In this document: positions 34,617-42,138 of the stretch, piece after piece
Layout: each line of letters starts with the position of its first letter
Numbering within the stretch: position 1 is the stretch's first letter
Assembly: GCF_030815145.1 (NCBI RefSeq)
Contig: NZ_JAUSWJ010000001.1
Location: 1,860,001-1,924,000 of the forward strand
Origin: Kaistia geumhonensis
GTDB lineage: Bacteria; Pseudomonadota; Alphaproteobacteria; Rhizobiales; Kaistiaceae
Direction: 5' to 3'
Length of the DNA stretch: 64,000 nt
The notes under the pieces: generated by a model
The model's database searches: none
Told to the model about the DNA's origin: nothing
What the model saw: the letters and a program-made list of their open reading frames with translations, nothing else
Made by a program: the position numbers and the translations under genes

Positions 34617-35500
34617 CCGCATCCGCCACCGCTTCCCCTCTCCGCCGGCGGCGCGGCCGCCCGGCGCTGCGCGAAGGCATCACGGCGGGCCTCGTGATCC
34701 GCTACCTGGTGCTGATCGGCACCGTCCTCCTCACCATCTTCCCGCTGATCTGGCTGGTGCTGACCTCGCTCAGAAGCTCGGCCGACATCTTCGCGGTGCC
34801 GGTGCGGGTGCTGCCGGAATCGGTCACCTTCAACCAGTATGTCGCCGTCTTCAGCCAGTACGGCCTCGACAACTATCTCTGGAACACCGTCATCGTCTCG
34901 GTGGCGACGGTGGTTCTCGTGATCCTCTGCGCCGTGCCCTGCGCCTATGCCATGGCGCGGTTCAACCTGCCCGGCGCCAAGGTCGTGGTCAGCATCCTGC
35001 TCATCATGCGCATGATCCCGGTCGTGGCGCTCGCCATCCCGCTCTTCGCGGTGTTCGCCTCGATCGGCCTGCTCGATACGCTGACGGCGCTCGTGCTCGC
35101 GCATACCGCCTCGAAGCTTCCCGTCGCGATCTGGCTGCTGATGGGCTTCATCCAGGACCTGCCCAAGGAGATCGAGGAATCGGCGCAGATGGACGGCGCG
35201 AGCACGCTCCGCATCATCGTACAGATCGTCTCGCCGCTGATCGCCCCCGGCATCGGCGCGACCGCGGTCATCACCTTCCTCTTCACCTGGAACGACCTCC
35301 TGCTCGCCCTGACGCTGTCCTCCTCGGAAGCGGCTCAGACGCTGCCGGTCGGGCTCACCAATTTCGTGTCGCAATTCGGCATCGACTGGGGCGCCATGTC
35401 GGCAGCCGGCGTTATGATGGTCATCCCGACGCTGATCTTCGTATGGTTCGCCCAGGGCCTCCTCGTGAAGGGGCTCGTCACGGGCGCCGTGCGCGGCTGA
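34613..35500 (+). CDS. Carbohydrate ABC transporter permease (MalG/CUT1 type)
   Basis: A 295-residue permease with the EAA loop KEIEESAQMDGASTLRIIVQIVSPL and a MalG-like C-terminus ending LLVKGLVTGAVRG. GAGGAGGACCTC precedes the ATG within the upstream gene. The operon then continues 67 bases later into an enolase-superfamily gene rather than an ATPase, so the energising subunit must come from elsewhere. Confidence 0.93.
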   Translation: MTASATASPLRRRRGRPALREGITAGLVIRYLVLIGTVLLTIFPLIWLVLTSLRSSADIFAVPVRVLPESVTFNQYVAVFSQYGLDNYLWNTVIVSVATVVLVILCAVPCAYAMARFNLPGAKVVVSILLIMRMIPVVALAIPLFAVFASIGLLDTLTALVLAHTASKLPVAIWLLMGFIQDLPKEIEESAQMDGASTLRIIVQIVSPLIAPGIGATAVITFLFTWNDLLLALTLSSSEAAQTLPVGLTNFVSQFGIDWGAMSAAGVMMVIPTLIFVWFAQGLLVKGLVTGAVRG

Positions 35501-35567
35501 CGGACAATCGAAAGCGGCCGCGCCGCCATGGGGCGAAGCGCGGCCCGGCAAGGCAAAAGGGACGGAA

Positions 35568-36731
35568 ATGAAGATTACCGAGGTCATCCCCTGGCTCGTG
35601 AAGGTGGACCGCGTCTACTGGGGCGAGTTCCTCTTCGTCGAAGTGAGAACCGACGAGGGCATCTCGGGCTGGGGCGAGATCACCACCACGACGAAGCCGG
35701 CCAACCGCGCCGTCGCCGCCATCCTGCGTCAGCTCAACGACCTCATCGTCGGCGACGACCCGACGCGCATCGAGCAGATCTGGCACAAGATCTTCCGCTC
35801 CTTCACCTATATGGGCTCGCGCGGCGCCGCCTCGCATGTGGTGAGCGGCATCGACATCGCGCTGTGGGACATCGTCGGCAAGCTGCGGGGCGTTCCGATC
35901 TATGAACTCCTCGGCGGCGCGGTGCGCGACGACGTCCTCATCTACACCCATCCCGACCAGTCGAAGTTCACCTCGAAGGAAGGGGTGATCGCCGAGATCA
36001 AGCGCATCACCGATTCCGGCCATACCGGCATCAAGTTCGACCCCTTCCCGACCTATGAGCAGCGCGCGAGCGAGCCGCACGGCTATCTCGACGGCTATCT
36101 CTCCAAGAAGGGCGAGCGCGAGGCGGCCGAGCTCACCGAGCTGATCCGCCAGACCGCCGGCCCCGAGGTCGAGATCCTGATCGACGCGCATGGCCGCTTC
36201 GACGTGCCGACGGCGGTCCGGCTCTGCCGCTCGCTCGAGGAGGCGGGCCAGATCGACTGGTTCGAGGAGCCGGTGCCGGTCGAGAGCTATCACGCGCTGC
36301 GCCAGGTGCGTGAGAAGGTGTCGGCCGCGATCTCCGTCGGCGAGCGGCTGCACACCCGTTGGGAGTGCATTCCGATCCTCGAGAACGAACTCGCCGACTA
36401 TCTGATGCCCGACGTCACCTGGACCGGCGGCATCAGCGAACTGAAGAAGATCGCGACTTTGGCCGAGGCCTATTACGTGCCGATCAGCCCCCATGACGCC
36501 AGCGGCCCGATCAACGTCACCGCCGGCGCGCATGTCATGATGACGGTGCCGAACTTCTATCGCATCGAGACGAGCGACTGCGACCTCTCGCATTACGACC
36601 CGATCATCGAGACGCCGCTCGACAACAGCGGCGGCCGCATCCACTTGAGCCGCGCCCCGGGGCTCGGCATCACGATGAACATGGACTATCTGCGCGCGAA
36701 CGTGTTCGAGGGCTTCGGCGAGCGGTCGTAG
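35568..36731 (+). CDS. Enolase-superfamily sugar-acid dehydratase (galactonate dehydratase-like)
   Basis: A 387-residue enzyme of the mandelate racemase group. TGIKFDPF supplies a Lys, LIDAHGRFD, WFEEPVP and SVGERLHTRWE the Asp/Glu/Glu magnesium ligands, and PISPHDASGP the His-Asp dyad. These resemble galactonate, arabinonate and gluconate dehydratases. It probably turns an aldonic acid into a 2-keto-3-deoxy acid. It lies 67 bases downstream of the importer, in the same direction and presumably cotranscribed, while the other enolase-superfamily gene (28344) lies on the opposite arm of the same locus. The exact substrate is unknown. Confidence 0.87.
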   Translation: MKITEVIPWLVKVDRVYWGEFLFVEVRTDEGISGWGEITTTTKPANRAVAAILRQLNDLIVGDDPTRIEQIWHKIFRSFTYMGSRGAASHVVSGIDIALWDIVGKLRGVPIYELLGGAVRDDVLIYTHPDQSKFTSKEGVIAEIKRITDSGHTGIKFDPFPTYEQRASEPHGYLDGYLSKKGEREAAELTELIRQTAGPEVEILIDAHGRFDVPTAVRLCRSLEEAGQIDWFEEPVPVESYHALRQVREKVSAAISVGERLHTRWECIPILENELADYLMPDVTWTGGISELKKIATLAEAYYVPISPHDASGPINVTAGAHVMMTVPNFYRIETSDCDLSHYDPIIETPLDNSGGRIHLSRAPGLGITMNMDYLRANVFEGFGERS

Positions 36732-36740
36732 CGCGGCCGA

Positions 36741-37571
36741 TCACCCGTCCAGCAGGACGGCAAGGGTCTCGCCGGCGACGGGTTTCGCGATCGCCGGCGA
36801 CGAGATCGCCTTCGAGGCGCCGTCGATGACGGATTCGTCGATGGTGTTGAAGGCGAACAGGCCGAAATGGTGCGGCACCAGGAAGGCGGCGCCGGCCTGC
36901 CGCGCGCAGTCGATCGCCTCGCCGAGCGTCATGTTGCCCGGAATGCCGGCGGCGAGCCTTTCGGCATCGCGGCCGTTCACGGGCAGAAGCGCGATATCGG
37001 GCGCGAAGCGCGCAAGGCGCTCTGCGAGACCGTCGAACGGTATGGTGTCGCCGGAATGATAGACACTGAGGCCTTCCGCCTCGATGCCGTAGCCGAGGAA
37101 GAGATCGCGCCCATCCGCGTCGCGCTCGCGCGTCTCATGCGCGGCCGGGAATACCGTGACCGCGATGCCCGGGACCGGCTCGATGCGCGTATCGGCCTCG
37201 GCGGGGAGAAGCAGCGCATCGCTGCCGATCCGCTCTCGGGCAGTGGCGAGCTTCGCCGCCGGAACGATGAAGGGAAGGCCGGGATGGCGCTCGGCCAGGG
37301 GCCGCAGCGTCTCGCCGTCCATATGGTCGGTATGCGCATGCGTGACCAGAACGAGGTCCGGCCGCGGCAGGTCGGCCACCGCGACCGGCGGCGGCATCAT
37401 GCGGCGGTGGTCGTTGGCACGACCCGCATATTTCCGGGCGAGGCTGTCGGAGAGATAGGGATCGATCAGGATCCGGTGCCGGCCGGTCTCGATCCAGAAG
37501 CCGGCCTGTCCGAGCCAGAACAGGCCCGGCTCGCCGGGCTTCGGGAAGCCGGGCCTCCGCTCAATGCGCAT
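36741..37571 (-). CDS. Metallo-beta-lactamase-fold hydrolase, UlaG-like lactonase candidate
   Basis: A 276-residue protein with THAHTDHMDGE (HxHxDH zinc motif near residue 80), HETRERD, VYHSGDTIPFDG and VPHHFGLFAFNT, matching the UlaG/L-ascorbate-6-phosphate lactonase branch of the fold. It is the last gene of the five-gene leftward operon, overlapping the D-2-hydroxyacid dehydrogenase gene by 11 bases. In a sugar-acid operon a lactonase would hydrolyse the lactone produced by a sugar dehydrogenase. No secretion signal is present. The lactonase role is inferred. Confidence 0.78.
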   Translation of the reverse strand: MRIERRPGFPKPGEPGLFWLGQAGFWIETGRHRILIDPYLSDSLARKYAGRANDHRRMMPPPVAVADLPRPDLVLVTHAHTDHMDGETLRPLAERHPGLPFIVPAAKLATARERIGSDALLLPAEADTRIEPVPGIAVTVFPAAHETRERDADGRDLFLGYGIEAEGLSVYHSGDTIPFDGLAERLARFAPDIALLPVNGRDAERLAAGIPGNMTLGEAIDCARQAGAAFLVPHHFGLFAFNTIDESVIDGASKAISSPAIAKPVAGETLAVLLDG

Positions 37572-38508
37572 CGGTCTGCGCGTTCCGGCCAAGCGCGTCG
37601 ATGAGATTGGCGACCGCCCGGACGGTGCAGCGCTCGACGGAGGCGTCGGTGAAACCGCCGATATGGCTCGTGAGCACAACCCGCGGATGCGCCAGAAGGG
37701 GCGAGGGATCGGGCGGCTCCTTGTCGAAGACATCGGTAGCATAGCAGGCGACACGCCCGCTCTCGAGCGCCGCGAGCAGCGCCGTCTCGTCGACGAGGCC
37801 GGCGCGGGCGGTGTTGACGAGCACCGTTCCCGGCGCCATCGCGGCGATGCGGCCGGCGGTCAGCAGCGGGCGGCCGTCCTCCGGCATCGGCGCGTGCAGC
37901 GAGACGGCATCGACGCCGGCGATGGCCTCGTCGAGGTCGACGCGGGTGAAATTCCGATGCGTCACGCGGTCGGCATTGGCGAAGGGATCATAGCCGCGCA
38001 CGCGCGCGCCGAGATCGAGGCAGAGCTGCGCCAGCGTCGCGCCGACGGCGCCGAGCCCGACGATGCCGACCGTCGCGTCGCACATCTCGCGGCCCATGAG
38101 GCGCGGCCAGCCGCCATTGCGCATGCCCTCATGCGTCCAGACGATCTGGCGGAGGCCCGAAAGCGTCAGCGCGAGCGCCAGTTCGGCGACGCCGCGGGCA
38201 TTGGTCGCCTCGGCGCGGCGCAGTTCGATGCCCCGCGTCTCCAGCGCGCGGAGCGGCAGATTGTCGACGCCGGTGCCGTTGCGGCTGATAACGCGCAGGC
38301 GATCGGCGGCGTCGAGGACGCGCTCGCTGACCGGCTCCACGCCGGCCAGCCAGCCGACGCAGCCGGGCAGCGCCGCCATCAGCGTCTCCTCGTCCGGCAG
38401 CGAGCCGGGCGCGGGCATCACGAGGCTGTAGCCGGCTTGCTCCAGCATGCGCAGCGCCGGATGGCCGCCACGCGAGAGCGAGCGGGGCGTGACGAGAATG
38501 CGGTCCAT
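37561..38508 (-). CDS. D-2-hydroxyacid dehydrogenase
   Basis: A 315-residue NAD-dependent enzyme of the phosphoglycerate dehydrogenase family. VISRNGTGVDNLPL opens the substrate side, GIVGLGAVGATLAQ binds NAD, and the catalytic Arg, Glu and His lie in VNTARAGLVDE, DVFDKEPPD and LTSHIGGFTD. It should interconvert a 2-hydroxy acid and a 2-keto acid. It is the fourth gene of a five-gene operon; its ATG overlaps the AroE-like stop by one base. It may act on a keto acid released by the aldolase or on the sugar acid itself. Confidence 0.9.
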   Translation of the reverse strand: MDRILVTPRSLSRGGHPALRMLEQAGYSLVMPAPGSLPDEETLMAALPGCVGWLAGVEPVSERVLDAADRLRVISRNGTGVDNLPLRALETRGIELRRAEATNARGVAELALALTLSGLRQIVWTHEGMRNGGWPRLMGREMCDATVGIVGLGAVGATLAQLCLDLGARVRGYDPFANADRVTHRNFTRVDLDEAIAGVDAVSLHAPMPEDGRPLLTAGRIAAMAPGTVLVNTARAGLVDETALLAALESGRVACYATDVFDKEPPDPSPLLAHPRVVLTSHIGGFTDASVERCTVRAVANLIDALGRNAQTDAH

Positions 38509-39494
38509 CAGCCGCGCCCCGTCGCCCTGGCGGCGATGGCCGCGATGGCGTCGAATTCGGGACCCGAGGTCGGGATCTCGATGTCGAACACCTCGGCGAT
38601 CACCTGTGTCCAGCCATGGATGAAATAGGTCCAGCCATCCTCGACCTGCAGGCGGCGCGCCTTTTCCTGCGCGCGGGCCTGATCGAGGAAGACGAGCTCG
38701 CCGCGATAGTTGAGCTCCCAGACGACCGCCTCCTCGGGAAAGCGCGCGGCATCCGTGAGCGGCGAGCCGGGGGCGTCCTTGCCGAGGCCGGTCGCATTCA
38801 CGACGAGGCTGCCGGGCTTCATCGTGGCGAGGATCGCGTCGTTGTCGCTTGGATCGGGCGCAAGGCGATACTCCACAGGGATGTGGGCGCCGATCCTGCG
38901 GTGGATGGCGGCGATATGGTCGAGGCGGGCCTGCGAGCGGTTCGAGACGACGATGCGCGAGGGGCGATCGGCGCCGCGGCTCGCCTGCATCAGGTGCCAG
39001 GTGATGGCGATGGTCGAGCCGCCGGCGCCCATGGAGAACAGCTCCGCGCCGGTGCGGGCGAAATGGCCCGGCGCGAGGAAACCGTCGATCGAAAGGCCGG
39101 AGGAGATCGGGTCCTTGGCATGGCAGACGAGCCGCCCTCCCCGCTTGGAGAGGCAGCTCGTCTCGGCCATCAGCGCGGCATGCGGGTCGATCTCGTCGAA
39201 GAGATCGCGGCAGGCATCGTAGAGGTCGAGCTTGTGCGTGGTGACGAGGGCGCCGAGCGAGAGCGGGTCGTTCTTCAGAAAGGTGACGGCCTCGCGATAG
39301 CGCGCGGGATCGTCATGCGGCACGAAATCGATGCCCTTCATCTCGACATCGCCGAGCCCGAGATGGCGCGCCCATTCAGGGAACACCTTCATGATCGAGG
39401 ACTTCGCCGTCGTCACGCCGATGAAATAGAAGGTCGGCCGCGTCGCGGGGGCATAGGGCGCGGACAGGGTGCCCAGAGCTGGAATGGTGCTCAT
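38508..39494 (-). CDS. Shikimate dehydrogenase (AroE/YdiB)-like oxidoreductase, divergent
   Basis: A 328-residue protein, longer than typical AroE. The N-terminal substrate domain has FIGVTTAKSSIMKVFPEWARHLGL and LVTTHK, retaining the catalytic Lys of the NVTxPHK motif. The NAD(P) domain has LFSMGAGGSTIAITWHL and VSNRSQARLDHI, and the text VNATGLGKDAPGSP corresponds to the NATxxG motif. Shikimate-binding residues elsewhere are not conserved. It lies between KDPG-type aldolase and D-2-hydroxyacid dehydrogenase genes with overlapping ends, so a catabolic role on a polyol or sugar acid is more likely than aromatic biosynthesis. The substrate is unknown. Confidence 0.78.
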   Translation of the reverse strand: MSTIPALGTLSAPYAPATRPTFYFIGVTTAKSSIMKVFPEWARHLGLGDVEMKGIDFVPHDDPARYREAVTFLKNDPLSLGALVTTHKLDLYDACRDLFDEIDPHAALMAETSCLSKRGGRLVCHAKDPISSGLSIDGFLAPGHFARTGAELFSMGAGGSTIAITWHLMQASRGADRPSRIVVSNRSQARLDHIAAIHRRIGAHIPVEYRLAPDPSDNDAILATMKPGSLVVNATGLGKDAPGSPLTDAARFPEEAVVWELNYRGELVFLDQARAQEKARRLQVEDGWTYFIHGWTQVIAEVFDIEIPTSGPEFDAIAAIAARATGRG

Positions 39495-40138
39495 GACTTC
39501 CCCCTGACCGCGGCGACGCGGGCGACGGCCGCGCGCGCGTTCTCGGCGATCCTCGCGAAATTGCCGGCCGCGATGTCGGCGCGGGTCGCGATCCAGGTCC
39601 CGCCGACGGCGGCCACCTCCTTCAGCGCCAGCCATTCGGCGAGATTGTCGAGCGTGACGCCGCCGGTCGGGTTGAAGCGGATACCGGTGTGGAGATAGGG
39701 AGCGGCGATGTTCTTCAGCATCGACGGCCCGCCGGCCGGCATGGCGGGGAAGAACTTCACCATGCGGCAGTCGGCCCGGAGCGCCGCCTGAAGATCGGTC
39801 GGCGTCATGATGCCGGGAGCAAAGGGCAGCCCCCGCGCGGCGGCATGCGCGAGCACCTCGCGGTCGAGGCCCGGCGAAAGCGCGAAGCGCGCACCGGCGT
39901 CCAGCGCCTCGTCGACCTGCGCCTCGCTCAGCACCGTCCCGGCGCCGATCAGCATTTCGGGCCGCGCCTTGGCGATGGCCTCGATGGTGGCGCGGGCGGC
40001 CGGGGTGCGGAAGGTGATCTCCGCAACGGGCAGGCCGCCCTCGATCAGCGCATCAGCGAGCGGCAGCGCGGCTGCCGGGTCGTCGAGGGCGATGACCGGC
40101 ACCACGGCATGGGCGGAAAGGCTGTCGAAGATGGACAT
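39491..40138 (-). CDS. KDPG/KHG aldolase family protein (Eda-like)
   Basis: A 215-residue class I aldolase. AEITFRTPAARATIEAI has the Glu-Thr-Arg catalytic group, MLIGAGTVLSEAQVDEALDAGARFALSPG follows, and MVKFFPA carries the Schiff-base Lys near residue 126, with FNPTGGV for phosphate binding. It cleaves a 2-keto-3-deoxy acid (phosphate) into pyruvate and an aldehyde. It is nine bases after the cupin isomerase gene, and its stop overlaps the AroE-like start in ATGA. The operon and the nearby dehydratases point to an oxidative sugar pathway; whether it is KDPG-specific is not clear. Confidence 0.92.
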   Translation of the reverse strand: MSIFDSLSAHAVVPVIALDDPAAALPLADALIEGGLPVAEITFRTPAARATIEAIAKARPEMLIGAGTVLSEAQVDEALDAGARFALSPGLDREVLAHAAARGLPFAPGIMTPTDLQAALRADCRMVKFFPAMPAGGPSMLKNIAAPYLHTGIRFNPTGGVTLDNLAEWLALKEVAAVGGTWIATRADIAAGNFARIAENARAAVARVAAVRGKS

Positions 40139-40147
40139 CGGCTGTGA

Positions 40148-40768
40148 TCAGTCCTGCGTGGCGAGAATGGCGTCGATCTCGGCCGCGCTGCGCGGCCGGT
40201 AGTCAGCGTTCGGAACGGCTTTCCAGCCGGTTCCATCGGCGAGGATGCGGGTCGCCATGCCGCCGGAGCGGGCGATGAGACCATAGTCCTGGCCGGCATC
40301 GGCGGGGTAGCAGAAGCTCATGACCAGCGGCGCCGACCCGGTGTTCACCGAGCGGTGGATCCAGAGCGGCGGCACATAGACCATCACGCGCGGCCGGACC
40401 TCGAGGATGCTGGTCTCGCCCTCTGGCGATTCCATCAGCATCAGCCCCTCGCCCGCCTCGCCGTAATAGGTCTCCGGCCGGTTGGCGCGGGCGTGGATAT
40501 GCCCGCGCGTCACGTAGAATTCGTCGCCGATCCGGCCCGGCTCCATGAAGGTCGTGCCGAAGATCAGGTCGCCGCGCGCCGCGGCCGGGCGCACCTCGTG
40601 CACGGCATAGACGATGCTGTCGCCACGCTCGGCGAGGGCCGCCGCGAAGGCGTCGGCATCGGCATAGATACCGGCGAGCTCGGCCAGCCGCTTCTCGTAG
40701 CGGCCCGTCGGAGAGGAGAGGACGCCGGTCGCCGGATCGATGCGATGGGACGTCGGGGGTACAGCCAT
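40148..40768 (-). CDS. Cupin-type glucose-6-phosphate isomerase family protein
   Basis: A 206-residue cupin of the archaeal-type phosphoglucose isomerase family. GDLIFGTTFMEPGRIGDEFYVTRGHIHARANRPETYYGEAGEGLML contains the HxH...E metal-binding cupin motif, and YVPPLWIHRSVNTG the distal His. The family isomerises aldose and ketose phosphates with a bound metal. The start at 40768 is chosen because GGAGG sits five bases upstream; an ATG at 40780 would include that site in the coding region. It is the first gene of the five-gene operon, just downstream of a HexR-like operator candidate. Confidence 0.85.
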   Translation of the reverse strand: MAVPPTSHRIDPATGVLSSPTGRYEKRLAELAGIYADADAFAAALAERGDSIVYAVHEVRPAAARGDLIFGTTFMEPGRIGDEFYVTRGHIHARANRPETYYGEAGEGLMLMESPEGETSILEVRPRVMVYVPPLWIHRSVNTGSAPLVMSFCYPADAGQDYGLIARSGGMATRILADGTGWKAVPNADYRPRSAAEIDAILATQD

Positions 40769-40782
40769 GGGAACCTCCATTC

Positions 40783-40797
40783 GGTAGTGAAATTACC
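40783..40797. promoter_or_regulatory. HexR/RpiR-like operator candidate before the isomerase operon
   Basis: GGTAGTGAAATTACC is an inverted repeat matching the known HexR-type site TGTAGTAAAATTACA at 12 of 15 positions. It lies 15 bases upstream of the isomerase start and faces a second similar site at 40888 in the same divergent region. The RpiR-family regulator encoded at 44827 is the obvious candidate ligand-responsive partner. Confidence 0.55.
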
Positions 40798-40887
40798 GTT
40801 CCGGACTTCATATGCAACATGAATGAGCGATATGACGACTAATTTCGGGTTCCGAAGCCTATTTGTTGGCTTGATGCGCGGCATTTG

Positions 40888-40902
40888 TGTAGTATGAGTA
40901 CA
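40888..40902. promoter_or_regulatory. HexR/RpiR-like operator candidate before the CUT2 importer
   Basis: TGTAGTATGAGTACA resembles the HexR-type site TGTAGTAAAATTACA at 12 of 15 positions. It lies about 145 bases upstream of the binding-protein gene, in the intergenic region shared with the leftward isomerase operon. Between the two sites is another inverted repeat, TTCAT...ATGAA (40808-40824). Confidence 0.45.
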
Positions 40903-41048
40903 TAACCGATCGCAGGATCGGCGCCTGCGGGAGGCAGGCCGCCCCCATATCGGGCCGGAGTCCCGCCAGGCACCCCAACGCCAATTGCGGCCCGTCACGC
41001 GCCTTTGCGCGCGGTGATGCAGGCCGTCACAATCCGGGAGGAATTCGC

Positions 41049-42110
41049 ATGACCGTTTCGTTCCGCACGCATGCCTCTGGCCTGCGCGCCTCGATGCTGG
41101 CCCTCGCCTCGGCCGCCGCGCTCGTCGCGGGCACGAGTGCCGTGCTCGCCGAAGACATGGCGCCGATCGCCGGCCGGCCGGAGCCGGTCGCCAACGAGGC
41201 GGGCACCAAGGCGAAGATCGCCATCATCGGCTTCGCCAACAATCCCTACTGGGTCGCCGTCCAGAAGGGCGCCGAGACTGCCAACGAGGTGCTGAAGTCG
41301 CGCGGCGGCGAGGTGAAGTGGATCGTCGGCGGCGCCAATATCGACGTCCCCACCGTCAACCAGGCGATCAACGCCGCCGCGACGCAGGGCTATAACGGCA
41401 TCGGCTTCTTCATCGCCGGCGAGGGCAACTGCGCGCTGGTCAAGAAGCTGACCGACGAGAAGAAGATCTCGCTCGGCGCCTACAACACGCTGTTCCCCTG
41501 CGTGGAAGAGGCCGGCGGCGTCATCGACTATGCGCAGGACCAGGTCGCGGCCGGCAAGAACGCCGCCGCCGAGCTGATCAAGGCGGTCGGCGACAAGGAA
41601 GGCAAGGTCGGCATCATCGTCAGCCAGTTCACGGCGCCGGGCTCCGAGCAGCGCCGCAAGGGCTTCGTCGAGGGCCTTCAGGGCAGCAAGCTCACCGTGA
41701 TCGGCGAAGGCGTCGAGGCCAAGGATTCGGCCGGCGCCACCTTCGCCGCGGCCAAGGACTTCCTCACCTCGACGCCCGATCTCGTCGCCATCTATGCGAC
41801 GGCCGGCGGACCGTTCGGCGCCGCGCAGGCTGTCAAGGCGGCCGGCAAGCAGGACAGCGTCAAGGTGATCGGCTACGACTTCACCAAGGAGAACATCGCG
41901 GCGATCCGTGATGGCAGCATGTATGGCGCCACCGGCCAGGACGAGTTCGGCCAAGGCTACAACGTCGCCATCGCGCTCTTCAACAACATCGTCGCGCAGC
42001 AGAAGCCTGCCGAGATTCTCCAGCCCGCGGTCAGCCTGTTCATGACCAAGGAAAACGTCGACAAGCTCGACCCCGAAATGCAGCCGCTCGGCGCCGTGCC
42101 GAAGCTCTGA
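41049..42110 (+). CDS. Sugar ABC transporter substrate-binding protein (CUT2/RbsB type)
   Basis: A 353-residue periplasmic binding protein. The Sec signal peptide (ASMLALASAAALVAGTSAVLA) ends at AEDMAPI. The mature domain has the type 1 fold: KIAIIGFANNPYWVAVQKGAE, GANIDVPTVNQAINAAATQGYNGIGFF and KVIGYDFTKENIAAIRDGSMYGATGQDEFGQGY, all typical of pentose/hexose-binding proteins. GGGAGGAATTCGC precedes the ATG. It opens a rightward operon with ATPase, permease, RpiR regulator, DeoC-type aldolase and FGGY kinase. The ligand is not deducible. Confidence 0.94.
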   Translation: MTVSFRTHASGLRASMLALASAAALVAGTSAVLAEDMAPIAGRPEPVANEAGTKAKIAIIGFANNPYWVAVQKGAETANEVLKSRGGEVKWIVGGANIDVPTVNQAINAAATQGYNGIGFFIAGEGNCALVKKLTDEKKISLGAYNTLFPCVEEAGGVIDYAQDQVAAGKNAAAELIKAVGDKEGKVGIIVSQFTAPGSEQRRKGFVEGLQGSKLTVIGEGVEAKDSAGATFAAAKDFLTSTPDLVAIYATAGGPFGAAQAVKAAGKQDSVKVIGYDFTKENIAAIRDGSMYGATGQDEFGQGYNVAIALFNNIVAQQKPAEILQPAVSLFMTKENVDKLDPEMQPLGAVPKL

Positions 42111-42138
42111 CGCAACACGCATCGACCGGGTCGAAGCC

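Noticed and set aside
40903-41048. Possible riboswitch or structured leader before the CUT2 binding-protein gene
   Set aside because: Some GC-rich complementarity exists (around GCCTGCGGGAGGCAGGC), but no known riboswitch core was recognised and the sequence is compatible with an ordinary leader.
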